Notes: a model not told the origin generated them from the letters alone. Positions 53,514 through 62,100 are shown, counted from the stretch's first letter. The stretch is 64,000 bases of DNA from CAWBJO01 sp963789175 (GCA_963789175.1 CAWBJO010000007.1:744001-808000); one strand, 5' to 3'. A program made the numbers and translations.

Positions 53514-55565
53514 TCATAGCGGGCGCTCGCGCCGTACCGGCCCGGCCTCGGGCGTCTCCCCGAATTGCCGGGCATGCCGGTGCCCGCCGAAGACCGCATC
53601 GGCGATCGACGATGGCACGAGGCAATCGCCGATCCGGTCGACGGAAACGATGCCGGCGATGTCGAGGCCCGCCCGGTCTGCGAGCAGCGCCCCGTAGAGC
53701 TCGGCGTCGGGAACCCGCCCCGTGACCAGAACGATATCATCGAAAGACTCGCTCCGCTCGCGGCCCGAGTAGATGCAGGCGAGACGGGCGCGCCCAGCCT
53801 CGATGGCCGTGAGTTCATGTGAAACGACGAGCCTCACGCCGAACTCGATGAGGCGGCGCTGGATGAAGAACTGCTCGTCCGTCATCGCCGTCCAGCTCGA
53901 CACCACCGGCATGGTGGTGACGAGCGTCACGCGATGGCCGGCCCTGGTCAGCGTCTCGGCCAGTGCACCGCCCATCGCATAGTGATCGTCGTCGAAGACG
54001 AGGATGGCGGCGCCGAGCTTCGCGCCGGCGAAATAATCGTCCGGAGTCAGCGGTGATGCATCCCTGGCGACGGCGACTTCGGTCTCCTGCAGCGCGCCGA
54101 TGCCGTCGCGCCGCCATCGGCTTCCCGTCGCGACCACGATATGCGGGGCGCCGATGGCAAGAATATCCTCTGGCGTCATCCGGCTCTCGCGGAAGATTTC
54201 GACTTGCGGAAGCTTGCCCAGCATGTGTTCGCGGTGATCACGCACGCGGCTCCATTGGTTGAGGCCCGCGAGCGATGCTTCGCGCCCGACCCGCCCGCCG
54301 AGCTCGCGGCGCGCCTCGGCCAGCATGACCGGAATGCCCCTCCGGCCGAGCGTCAGCGCGCATTCCAGACCGGCCGGTCCGCCGCCGACGATCAGGACCC
54401 GGTCCTTCCGCGAAGCCTCGGCGACCTGCTCCGGGTGCCACCCGCGCCGCCATTCCTCCCCGATCGTCGGGTTCTGCGTGCAGCGCAACGGAACCGCTTC
54501 GTTGTTGGCGGCCCGGCAGATGTTGCAGCCGATGCACTCGCGGATCTCGTCCTCGCGTCCCTCGTCGATCTTCAGCGGCAGGAACGGATCGGCGATGGAC
54601 GGACGGGCTGCGCCGATGAGATCGAGGACGCCGCGCCGGATCTGGCTCACCATCGTGTCGGGCGACGTGAACCGCCCCACCCCGACCACCGGTTTCGACG
54701 TGTGCGTCTTCACGAAGGCCACGTAGTCTTCCTGGAAGCCCTCGCTGGAGAAGCGCGAGCTCTTCGAATCATCGCCGAGGGTGCCGGCGACGTTGACGTC
54801 CCAGAGGTCCGGCAACTCGGCAAGAAGCGCAATGATTTCCCGTCCTTCGCCGTCATGCGTGATGCCATCCGGCCCGTGCATCTCCTCGACCGCGAGGCGC
54901 ACGGCGACGGCGCATGTCGCCCCGACCGCATCCTTGGTGTCTAGGATCATCTCCTTGAGGAGCCGCACGCGATTCTCGAGGCTGCCGCCATATTCGTCGG
55001 TCCGCCGGTTGATCCGCGGCGACAGGAACTGGAACGGCAGATATCCATGGCCGGCATAGACGTAGACGATGTCGAACCCCGCCTGCCTCGCCCGGACCGC
55101 CGCCTGGCGCTGCCAGTTGCGCAGATTGCGGATGTCGTCCTTGTCCATGCCCCGCGCCCCGAGCGGCTGGATGTAGTGGGCGGGCCGGTCGGACGGAGCG
55201 AGCATCGGCTCCCGCGTCAGCCGGTTGTTGGACTGCGAGCCGCCGTGCCACAGTTCGACTCCGGCGAGGCTGCCGTGCCTGTGCACGGCCTCCGCGGTGC
55301 GGGCGAGCGACCGGACGTCGTCGTCGTCCCACAGCGACACGAAGGCGTGCGGGGAATCGTCGGAGGACGGATGGATCGAGCAGTATTCCGTATTGACGAC
55401 GCCCCAGCCGCCTTCCGCCTTGATCCCCCTGAGCGCCGCTGCGCTCTGCGGCCGCATGTAACCCATGCCGGTGGCGTGCGGCGTTTGATAGAAACGGTTC
55501 GGCGCAGTCACCGGCCCGATGCGGACGGGTTCGAAGAGGATGTCGTATTTTGGATTGCGGGCCAC
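53514..55565 (-). CDS. TMADH/DgcA-like FMN and 4Fe-4S oxidoreductase
   Basis: 683-residue flavoprotein resembling trimethylamine dehydrogenase and dimethylglycine demethylase DgcA. OYE-type barrel (about 1-345), 4Fe-4S motif CIGCNICRAANN with the fourth Cys in CTQNP, then an FAD/ADP-like domain starting VLIVGGGPAGLECAL. RWW-like residues: NTEYCS and VYVYAGHGYLPFQ keep the Tyr/His pair, RRGWHPE matches TMADH. The position of the covalent flavin cysteine is Ala31 (RFYQTPHA), so FMN is probably non-covalent. GTG 55565 gives the family-typical start (MARNPKYDILFEP); a TTG at 55595 lies inside the operator. First gene of an operon with mttB. Confidence 0.88.
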   Translation of the reverse strand: MARNPKYDILFEPVRIGPVTAPNRFYQTPHATGMGYMRPQSAAALRGIKAEGGWGVVNTEYCSIHPSSDDSPHAFVSLWDDDDVRSLARTAEAVHRHGSLAGVELWHGGSQSNNRLTREPMLAPSDRPAHYIQPLGARGMDKDDIRNLRNWQRQAAVRARQAGFDIVYVYAGHGYLPFQFLSPRINRRTDEYGGSLENRVRLLKEMILDTKDAVGATCAVAVRLAVEEMHGPDGITHDGEGREIIALLAELPDLWDVNVAGTLGDDSKSSRFSSEGFQEDYVAFVKTHTSKPVVGVGRFTSPDTMVSQIRRGVLDLIGAARPSIADPFLPLKIDEGREDEIRECIGCNICRAANNEAVPLRCTQNPTIGEEWRRGWHPEQVAEASRKDRVLIVGGGPAGLECALTLGRRGIPVMLAEARRELGGRVGREASLAGLNQWSRVRDHREHMLGKLPQVEIFRESRMTPEDILAIGAPHIVVATGSRWRRDGIGALQETEVAVARDASPLTPDDYFAGAKLGAAILVFDDDHYAMGGALAETLTRAGHRVTLVTTMPVVSSWTAMTDEQFFIQRRLIEFGVRLVVSHELTAIEAGRARLACIYSGRERSESFDDIVLVTGRVPDAELYGALLADRAGLDIAGIVSVDRIGDCLVPSSIADAVFGGHRHARQFGETPEAGPVRRERPL

Positions 55566-55575
55566 CGCTCTTCCG

Positions 55576-55599
55576 CTTATTGAACAAATGTTCAATAAG
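55576..55599. promoter_or_regulatory. Perfect inverted-repeat operator candidate of the TMADH-like/mttB operon
   Basis: Perfect arms CTTATTGAAC and GTTCAATAAG separated by AAAT. It lies 10 bases upstream of GTG 55565, where bound repressor would block transcription or initiation. Strong symmetry (20 of 20 arm positions) and the related copy at 43819 make a TetR-type operator likely. Confidence 0.75.
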
Positions 55600-55655
55600 A
55601 AATCGCACTATTCCCGCCCGCGATCAAGGCCCAGCCGGTGCGTGCCGGTGGCCGG

Positions 55656-56645
55656 CTATTTCCCCCAGCGCAGGGCGGGCGTAAGGACCGGCGCGTCCCA
55701 GTGCCGCTTGATGTCGGCATCGAGCCCCGTCACCGTGATCGAGCACCCCGCCATGTCGAGAGACGTCACGTAGTTGCCGACGAGCGACCGCGCCACGGTG
55801 AACCCGTGCTTGGCGAGCTCGCGGCTCGCCGCGTTGTAGACGAGATAGAGCTCCATGAGCGGCGTCCCGCCGAAGCCGTTCACGAACAGCAGCGCGTCCT
55901 TGCCCGCCTTGCCGGCGAGGTCCTTGACGATGGCGTCGACGAATTCCGCCGCGATGGCATCGGCGGTCATCATCTTGACGCGCCGCCGCCCCGGCTCGCC
56001 ATGAATGCCGACCCCGAGCTCGATCTCGTCCTCACCGATCGCGAAGGTCGGCTTGCCGGCCGCCGGCACCGTGCAGCTCGTCAGCGCCACGCCCATGCTG
56101 CGGGTACGGGCGTTCACGCGGCTGCCGAGCTCCTGGAGGTCGGACAGCTTCGCGCCCTGTTCCGCCGCGGCCCCCGTGACCTTCTCGACGACCAGCGTGC
56201 CGGCCACGCCGCGCCGGCCGGTCGTGTAGAGCGAGTTCTCGACGGCGATGTCGTCGTCGGTGACGACCGTTGCCATCTGGCGTCCCGACATTTCCTTGGC
56301 CATGTCGAAATTCATGACGTCGCCTTCGTAGTTCTTGACGATGAGCAGGACGCCGGAGCCGGTATCGACGGCTTCGGCGGCGGCCAGCATCTGGTCCGGC
56401 GTCGGCGAGGTGAAGACCTGGCCCGGACACGCGGCGTCGAGCATCCCCTCGCCGACGAACCCCGCATGCAGCGGCTCGTGCCCCGACCCGCCGCCCGAGA
56501 TGAGCGCCACCTTGCCCTTGGTGAGCTCGCGCCGGCGCACGAACTTCCGCTCCGGCCCCAGCGTGACGATGTCGGAATGCGCTGCCGCGAACCCGTCGAG
56601 GCTCTCGGACAGCACGGCGCCCGTGTCGTTGATCAGCTTCTTCAT
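55656..56645 (-). CDS. dhaK: Dihydroxyacetone kinase subunit DhaK
   Basis: Substrate-binding subunit, 329 residues. ISGGGSGHEPLHAGF forms the dihydroxyacetone pocket and VGIHGEPG contains the His that binds the substrate covalently. Residues VKNYEGDVMNF and the C-terminal GFGGTPLMELY match the family. Its ATG overlaps the stop of the small HTH gene by 4 bases. Last gene of the minus-strand Dha/transport operon; transcription runs from the glycerol-type transporter through DhaL, DhaM, HPr, EI and the HTH gene. Confidence 0.95.
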   Translation of the reverse strand: MKKLINDTGAVLSESLDGFAAAHSDIVTLGPERKFVRRRELTKGKVALISGGGSGHEPLHAGFVGEGMLDAACPGQVFTSPTPDQMLAAAEAVDTGSGVLLIVKNYEGDVMNFDMAKEMSGRQMATVVTDDDIAVENSLYTTGRRGVAGTLVVEKVTGAAAEQGAKLSDLQELGSRVNARTRSMGVALTSCTVPAAGKPTFAIGEDEIELGVGIHGEPGRRRVKMMTADAIAAEFVDAIVKDLAGKAGKDALLFVNGFGGTPLMELYLVYNAASRELAKHGFTVARSLVGNYVTSLDMAGCSITVTGLDADIKRHWDAPVLTPALRWGK

Positions 56646-57088
56646 GAGCCCTTTCCCTTCGCCGTTCCCTCTTCGATGATGCGTACCAGGCTGCGCACGA
56701 ATTCGGTGAGCAGGCCGTGCAGCCGTTCGTTGCCGGCATCGTCGCCCATGTCCGGCAGGTAGACCGTGTGCGCCTTCAGCCGGTGGCCGTCCTGGGTGCC
56801 GGCATGGCGGCGCGGATGCGCGCGCCGATACGCCTCCGCGAACCGCCGCCGCTCTGCCGGGCTGAAGTGGCAGATCTCGAAGATCGTGTCGACGTGGCTC
56901 GCCGGGATCGGGGTCGCATAGGCGTCGCTCGAGATCTGCGAGATGAAGCTGCGGTTCTTGCCGAGGGCCGAGGCGAGGCGCTGCCGTGTGCCGGACGGCC
57001 TGCGGTCGAGCACCCCCGCGAGCTGCCGCTTGTACTCGAACAGAGCTTCCTGCGCGTCTTTCTCGTCGATGATATCGATCCGCGCCAC
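56642..57088 (-). CDS. Small HTH (XRE-like) protein inside the Dha operon
   Basis: 148-residue protein with a helix-turn-helix near residues 32-60 (TRQRLASALGKNRSFISQIS), followed by a basic segment and a C-terminal helix (LLTEFVRSLVRIIEEG). No enzymatic motif. Lies between the EI-like gene (3 bases away) and dhaK (4-base overlap). Its role could be regulation of the operon, analogous in position though not in sequence to DhaR/DhaQ regulators; this is inference. Confidence 0.7.
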   Translation of the reverse strand: MARIDIIDEKDAQEALFEYKRQLAGVLDRRPSGTRQRLASALGKNRSFISQISSDAYATPIPASHVDTIFEICHFSPAERRRFAEAYRRAHPRRHAGTQDGHRLKAHTVYLPDMGDDAGNERLHGLLTEFVRSLVRIIEEGTAKGKGS

Positions 57089-57091
57089 CCG

Positions 57092-58696
57092 TCATGCTCC
57101 AAGCGCGATGTCGGCGATGGCGGCCTTGACCTGGCCGAGAGCGGCAGGAGCCACCGAAAGCGACGTGAGTCCGGCCTTGAGCAGGTCCGCGACATGGCGC
57201 GGGTCGCCGGCCATGTCGCCGCACAGGCTCACCGGAATGCCCGCCTTGGCGCCGTATGCCGCCACCGTCGCGACGAGCCGCAACACCGCCGGATGGCCGG
57301 CATCGTTGAGGCCCGCCACCTCGGCGTCGTCGCGCGCCGCCGCCGTGACGTACTGGGTGAGATCGTTCGATCCGATCGAGAAGAACGCTGCGCGTGCGAA
57401 CAGCTCGGGAGCGATCGCGGCCGCCGGCACCTCGACCATCATGCCGAGTGGCGGGCGCGCGCACGCCTTGCCTTGCGCCTCGAGCTCGGCGACCGCCGCG
57501 TCGAAGAGCCGTGCCGTCTCGTCGAGCTCTTCGGGGATCGTCACCATCGGCACCATGACCTTGAGCGGGCCGAGCGCCGCGGCGCGCGCCAGCGCCCTGA
57601 GCTGGGTTCGGAACACGTCGCGATGGCGCAGCGTCAGCCGGACGCCCCGGATGCCGAGAAAAGGATTGCGTTCGCCGGCCGGCGTCAGCGGCCTGACCGG
57701 CTTGTCGCCGCCGATGTCGAGCGTCCGGATGGTCACCGGCCGCCCCTGCGCCCACTCGATGAACCGGGCATAGGCGCGAAATTGCGTCTCTTCGCCGGGG
57801 AGCGGCTCGCCGTCGTGGAACAGGAACTCGGTGCGCATGAGCCCGATGCCGTCGCAGTTGCCGGCCTCGAGGTGCTCGAGCTCGGCGACCGAGGCGATGT
57901 TGACCAGAACTTCGATACGCCGTCCGTCGCGTGTCACGGCGGGCTTGCCGAGGAAGGCGGATTCCCGTCGCCGACGCTCGGCGATCTCGCCCCGCCGCAC
58001 CTCGAAGCGCGAGCGCTCCCGGCCGCCGGGGCTGAGCACGACGATGCCCGCCTCGCCGTCGACGATGGCTTCGCTGTGGCCTTCGAACGTCGCGTCCCCG
58101 AGGCCGACCACCATCGGCACCCCCCTCGAGCGGGCCAGCATGGCGACGTGGCTCGACGGGCTTCCGCCCGACAGCGCGACGCCGCCGCCCTTGCTCCAGT
58201 CGGTCTGCAGGAAACGCGTCGGTGCGACGTCGTCGCCTGCGAGGATGGCGCCCTCCGGGCTCGCGCCGCTCTCCCGCTCGCCGGCGAGATGCCGGAGCAC
58301 GCGGTTTCGCAGATCGCGCAGGTCGGCGGCCCGCGCCCGGAAGTAGTCGTCTTCCGCCGCGCCGTAGTCGGCGATCTGCAGGTCGACGGCCCCCCGCCAC
58401 GCCTCGCTCGCCGCGTCACCGCCCGCGATGGCGGCATGTGCCGGATCGCGCAGGTTGTCGTCCTCGAGCATCGCGATCTGGAAGGCGAGGATGTCGGACC
58501 CTTCGCCGCTGACGCTCGCGCTGAGCGCCGCAAGCTCGGCGACGGCCGTATCGATGGCGGCGTCGAGCGCTTGCCTTTCAAGCTTGGGGTTGCCGCTGTT
58601 GGGCCGCCCCGCTACCTCCGCGGTAACGATGACCACCGGCCCGATCGTGATCCCGCCGGACGCCGCCCGCCCTTTCAGTTCAAGGGTTTGCTGCAT
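57092..58696 (-). CDS. Phosphoenolpyruvate-protein phosphotransferase (EI-like) of the Dha PTS
   Basis: 534-residue cytoplasmic EI paralogue. The phosphorylated His (about 183) lies in GGSPSSHVAMLARSRGVPM; the PEP-binding domain has LMRTEFLFHD, IRTLDIGGDKPVRPL and IPVSLCGDMAGDP with the active Cys. Start placed at ATG 58696 (GAGGA about 9 bases upstream); ATGs at 58702 and 58711 are alternatives, all overlapping the HPr gene end. It donates phosphate to the HPr-like protein and DhaM in place of the EI domain fused in E. coli DhaM. Confidence 0.92.
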   Translation of the reverse strand: MQQTLELKGRAASGGITIGPVVIVTAEVAGRPNSGNPKLERQALDAAIDTAVAELAALSASVSGEGSDILAFQIAMLEDDNLRDPAHAAIAGGDAASEAWRGAVDLQIADYGAAEDDYFRARAADLRDLRNRVLRHLAGERESGASPEGAILAGDDVAPTRFLQTDWSKGGGVALSGGSPSSHVAMLARSRGVPMVVGLGDATFEGHSEAIVDGEAGIVVLSPGGRERSRFEVRRGEIAERRRRESAFLGKPAVTRDGRRIEVLVNIASVAELEHLEAGNCDGIGLMRTEFLFHDGEPLPGEETQFRAYARFIEWAQGRPVTIRTLDIGGDKPVRPLTPAGERNPFLGIRGVRLTLRHRDVFRTQLRALARAAALGPLKVMVPMVTIPEELDETARLFDAAVAELEAQGKACARPPLGMMVEVPAAAIAPELFARAAFFSIGSNDLTQYVTAAARDDAEVAGLNDAGHPAVLRLVATVAAYGAKAGIPVSLCGDMAGDPRHVADLLKAGLTSLSVAPAALGQVKAAIADIALGA

Positions 58697-59006
58697 CCGC
58701 ATGATCCTCATCGAAATCGTGTTCGACAAGTGCGACGAGGGCCTGGAGGGCCGCGTCCGCATCCGCCCCGTTGGCCCTGAAATGCAGGATCGTGTCCTTC
58801 CGCGCCTTCATCGCCATGACCTTGACGATGCTCTTGGCGTCGATCCATGGACCGTCGGCTGCAGCGGCCAGTTCGATGGCGGACTGGAAGGACTTGGCGA
58901 GCTTGGTCAGCTTCACCGACGGCCGCGCATGGAGACCGATCTCGTGCGTCATGAGGACCGAGGCCTGCTTGTCGATTGTTCGGGTGTCCATGTCTCGATC
59001 CATCAT
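58680..59006 (-). CDS. HPr-family phosphocarrier of the Dha PTS
   Basis: 108-residue HPr. The phosphorylated His26 is in IGLHARPSVKL; the conserved second helix region is DAKSIVKVMAMKARKDT. ATG 59006 overlaps the DhaM stop by 4 bases. The N-terminal ~15 residues and acidic C-terminal tail (EHDFDEDHADAANP) extend beyond a minimal HPr. Dedicated to the Dha PTS by context. Confidence 0.93.
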   Translation of the reverse strand: MMDRDMDTRTIDKQASVLMTHEIGLHARPSVKLTKLAKSFQSAIELAAAADGPWIDAKSIVKVMAMKARKDTILHFRANGADADAALQALVALVEHDFDEDHADAANP

Positions 59007-59395
59007 GCCGGCGACAGCTCTTCGGCCGTGCGCTTCACGTCCTGCAGGCTGGCCCCGCCCCACGACTCGGTCGCTGCCATGACCGCTCCTTCGACGATTG
59101 GCGCGTTGCACACGACGACCTTGCCCTGCTTGTCCTGCGGCAGGAGCTCGATGGCCATCTCGCTGTTGGTCTCCGCCCCGCCGAGATCGACGAGGATGGC
59201 GACTCCTTTCTCCGACCACGCCGCGTGAATCGCCGCCATGATCTTCTCGACGCTGGTGCCGAGCCCGCCGTCGGGATTGCCGCCGCAGAAGCTCAGGGGA
59301 ATCTCGTCGCCCACCATCTGCCGCACCATGTCGGCGGTTCCCCGCGCCACGTCGGGCGAATGCGAAACGATGACGATGCCGACCCGGTCGGTCAT
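59003..59395 (-). CDS. dhaM: Dihydroxyacetone kinase phosphotransfer subunit DhaM (IIA domain only)
   Basis: 130-residue PTS IIA-Man-like domain. Active His12 lies in IVIVSHSPDVARG; ILVDLGGAETNSEMA is family-typical. Here DhaM is a single domain, with HPr and EI as separate neighbours. It passes phosphate to ADP on DhaL. Overlaps DhaL by 4 bases. Confidence 0.93.
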   Translation of the reverse strand: MTDRVGIVIVSHSPDVARGTADMVRQMVGDEIPLSFCGGNPDGGLGTSVEKIMAAIHAAWSEKGVAILVDLGGAETNSEMAIELLPQDKQGKVVVCNAPIVEGAVMAATESWGGASLQDVKRTAEELSPA

Positions 59396-59994
59396 GCGCG
59401 GTTCTCCAGCACGTCGCAGATCGCCCCGATCATGATCTCGCTCGACCGCGCTCCCGGGTCCATGTGTCCGATGGATCGGTCGCCGAGGAACGATGCGCGC
59501 CCCCGGGTCGCCTTCATGGGAATGGTCGCTTCCGCGAGCGACCGCGCCCTCGCCCGGATGTCCGTCGTGCTCGCCGTGCCTTCCTTGAGCGCATCGGCGA
59601 TCGGAGCCAGCACGTCCAACATGGTCTTCTGTCCGAGCTCCGCCTTGCCGCGCTGCTTCATGGCGTCGACGGCGGCGCCGAGCGCCCGTCCGGCGTCGGC
59701 CGCCGAAGGTTCCCCGTCGAGCTCCTTGCCGAGGGTCATGAAGAGCGTGCCGTACATCGGTCCCGACGCTCCCCCGACCTTCATGACGAGGGTCATGCCG
59801 ATCGCCTTGAGCGCTTCCGGCAGCGGCTTTGCGGCAAGCGCGTCGATCTCGGCCAGCACCGCCTCGCAGCCGCGCTTCATGTTGAGCCCGTGATCGGCAT
59901 CGCCGATCGCCGCGTCGAGCGCCGTCAGCTCCTCGGTGTGGGCGATGAGCCTGCCGGCCACGGTTTCGGTGAGTTTTCTGAGATCGGGTGCCAT
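59392..59994 (-). CDS. dhaL: Dihydroxyacetone kinase subunit DhaL
   Basis: 200-residue nucleotide-binding subunit with permanently bound ADP in the PTS form. Metal/phosphate aspartates are in LDAAIGDADHGLNM; phosphate loop region GGASGPMYGTLF. Its start ATG lies 2 bases after the stop of the ABC ATPase gene, joining uptake and phosphorylation in one transcript. Confidence 0.94.
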   Translation of the reverse strand: MAPDLRKLTETVAGRLIAHTEELTALDAAIGDADHGLNMKRGCEAVLAEIDALAAKPLPEALKAIGMTLVMKVGGASGPMYGTLFMTLGKELDGEPSAADAGRALGAAVDAMKQRGKAELGQKTMLDVLAPIADALKEGTASTTDIRARARSLAEATIPMKATRGRASFLGDRSIGHMDPGARSSEIMIGAICDVLENRA

Positions 59995-59996
59995 GG

Positions 59997-61010
59997 TCAG
60001 ATCGCGATACGGTTGCCGTGCGAATCGAAGTAGAGCGGATTTTCGAGGTCGATCGTCACCCTGTCGCCGACATTGAGATCCGCCGATGGGGTCGTGAGCG
60101 TGGTGATGCGATGCGATCCGACCTTGACGTGAAGATGGTTCTGGTCGCCCAGATGTTCGACGAGCTCGACCGTTCCGTTGGCGTCCTTGGCCGCCTTGCG
60201 GATGCTCAGATGCTCGGTCCGCGCCCCGACCGTCTTGGCGCCGGGCGGTGTGCCGCCGTTGGCGAGCACGCCGGCCGGAAGCACGTTGATCTGCGGCTGC
60301 CCGAGGCGCTGGGCGACGTAGAGGTTCGACGGCTTCTCGTAGATTTCCCGCGGCGCGCCGATCTGGATGAGGCGGCCTTCGTTGATGACGCCGATGCGGT
60401 TCGCCATCGTCATGGCTTCGATCTGGTCGTGGCTCACATAGAGGATCGTCGCGCCGAGATTTATCTGGATGCGCTTGAGCTCGAGCCTCAGATCGCCCCT
60501 GAGCTTGGCGTCGAGCGACGACAGCGGCTCGTCCATGAGATAGATCGAGGGTCTGCGCACCAGCGCCCGGCCGATCGCCACTCGCTGCATCTCGCCGCCC
60601 GACAGCTGCGTCGCCCGGTTCTTGAGCTTCGGGGCGATCCTGAGCAGGCTCGCCGTTTCCTCCACCAGCTTGGCGATCTCGGCCTCGCTCACGCGCCGCG
60701 CCGGGCTGCGCAACGGGAAGGCCAGGTTGTCGTAGACCGTGAGGTGCGGATAGAGCGAGTACTGCTGGAACACGAAAGCCATGTCGCGCCCCGCCGGCTC
60801 GAGACGCGTCACGTCCTGCCCGTCGATGTGGACGCTGCCCGCATCGGGCCGTTCGAGGCCCGCCGCCAGCCGGAGCGTCGTCGTCTTGCCCGCGCCAGTG
60901 GGGCCGAGCAGCACGACGAACTCGCCGTTCGCGACGTCGAGCGACAGGTCGTCGATCGCCGTGGTCTTGCCGAATCGCTTGGTGAGCCCGTTGAGGGTCA
61001 CGTTAGCCAT
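59997..61010 (-). CDS. ABC transporter ATP-binding protein, polyol/glycerol type (GlpT-like)
   Basis: 337-residue ATPase. Walker A GPTGAGKTT, Q-loop VFQQYSLYPHL, signature LSGGEMQR, Walker B YLMDEPLSSLDAKLR, H-loop YVSHDQIEAM, TOBE-type C-terminus. One of two ATPases in the operon, giving a heterodimer as in the rhizobial glycerol transporter GlpST. Overlaps the second ATPase by 8 bases. Downstream genes are for dihydroxyacetone phosphorylation. Confidence 0.92.
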   Translation of the reverse strand: MANVTLNGLTKRFGKTTAIDDLSLDVANGEFVVLLGPTGAGKTTTLRLAAGLERPDAGSVHIDGQDVTRLEPAGRDMAFVFQQYSLYPHLTVYDNLAFPLRSPARRVSEAEIAKLVEETASLLRIAPKLKNRATQLSGGEMQRVAIGRALVRRPSIYLMDEPLSSLDAKLRGDLRLELKRIQINLGATILYVSHDQIEAMTMANRIGVINEGRLIQIGAPREIYEKPSNLYVAQRLGQPQINVLPAGVLANGGTPPGAKTVGARTEHLSIRKAAKDANGTVELVEHLGDQNHLHVKVGSHRITTLTTPSADLNVGDRVTIDLENPLYFDSHGNRIAI

Positions 61011-62100
61011 CGCCGCCTCTTTCGTGCAGGGTCGACCGCACCGCCCGTCCCGAGGTGCGGTCGAAGAGCGACAGTCTCGGCGACAGGAAGCTGATGCCGA
61101 CCTGTTCGCCGATCGTGACGAAGCGGCTCGCCGACACCCGCGCCTTGATCTGGCCGTGGTCGGTCTTGAGCGTCACGATCTGGGTCGTGCCCAGATATTC
61201 CGCCCCGAATACTTCGCCGCGCAGTGCCGAGGCGTCGTTGAGCTCCACGTGCTCCGGCCGGACGCCGAGCACGATCTCGTTTCCCGGCGTGTCCTCGCGA
61301 AGCTTCGGAATGTCGATCTTCGCTCCGTTGATCGACGCCGTCGAGCTCCCCTTGGCGAGCCCGCCGGACAGCGGAATGAGGTTCATGGACGGCGAGCCGA
61401 TGAAGTCGGCGACGAACAGCGTCGCCGGCCGGTCGTAGATCTCCTGCGGCGGGCCGAGCTGCTCGATGACGCCGCGGTTCATGACCGCAATGAGATCCGC
61501 CATCGACATCGCCTCGAACTGGTCGTGCGTCACGTAGACGGTGGTGGCGCCGATGCGGTTGTGGAGCTGCCGGAGCTCCGCGGTCATCAGGTCGCGGAAC
61601 TCGGTGTCGAGCGTGCCGAGCGGCTCGTCCATCAGGAAGGCCTTCGGCCGCCTGACGATGGCGCGCCCCAGCGCCACGCGCTGCCGGTCGCCGCCGGCCA
61701 GCCCCGAGACCGATCTGTCGAGGAGATGGTCGATCCTGAGGAGCTTCGCCGTTTCCTCGACGCGCCGCCGGATTTCGCCTCCCGGCACCCCCTGGCAAAC
61801 CAGCGGGAAGCCGATGTTCCGCCTGACGTTCATGTGCGGGTAGAGGGCGAAGAGCTGGAATACGAAGGCGATGTCGCGCTCCGAGGCCCGCTTGAAGGCG
61901 ACGTCTTCCCCGTCGAGCAGGATTTTGCCCTGTGTCGGCAGCTCGAGGCCCGCGATCATCCTGAGTGTCGTCGTCTTGCCGCAGCCCGAAGGCCCTAGCA
62001 TCACGAAGAACGACGTGTCGGGCACCGTGAAGTTGGAATCGCGCACGGCGACGAAATCGCCGAACGTCTTGTTGAGGTGCTCGACCCGGATTTCCGCCAT
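61003..62100 (-). CDS. ABC transporter ATP-binding protein, polyol/glycerol type (GlpS-like)
   Basis: 365-residue ATPase with Walker A GPSGCGKTT, Q-loop VFQLFALYPHM, signature-like SGLAGGDRQR, Walker B FLMDEPLGTLD and H-loop YVTHDQFEAM, followed by a TOBE domain. The signature SGLAGG is a degenerate form of LSGGxxQR, so this subunit's ATP site may be the less active of the pair. Second ATPase of the transporter, adjacent to the small membrane protein gene. Confidence 0.92.
   Translation of the reverse strand: MAEIRVEHLNKTFGDFVAVRDSNFTVPDTSFFVMLGPSGCGKTTTLRMIAGLELPTQGKILLDGEDVAFKRASERDIAFVFQLFALYPHMNVRRNIGFPLVCQGVPGGEIRRRVEETAKLLRIDHLLDRSVSGLAGGDRQRVALGRAIVRRPKAFLMDEPLGTLDTEFRDLMTAELRQLHNRIGATTVYVTHDQFEAMSMADLIAVMNRGVIEQLGPPQEIYDRPATLFVADFIGSPSMNLIPLSGGLAKGSSTASINGAKIDIPKLREDTPGNEIVLGVRPEHVELNDASALRGEVFGAEYLGTTQIVTLKTDHGQIKARVSASRFVTIGEQVGISFLSPRLSLFDRTSGRAVRSTLHERGGDG

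Noticed and set aside
55565..55595. TTG at 55595 as start of the TMADH-like gene
   Set aside because: It lies within the inverted-repeat operator and adds ten residues not found in the family; GTG 55565 gives the typical N-terminus.
55656..58400. 914-codon frame joining dhaK with upstream sequence
   Set aside because: Only the dhaK part (from ATG 56645) is real; the rest is a shadow of the EI-like and HTH genes in another frame.
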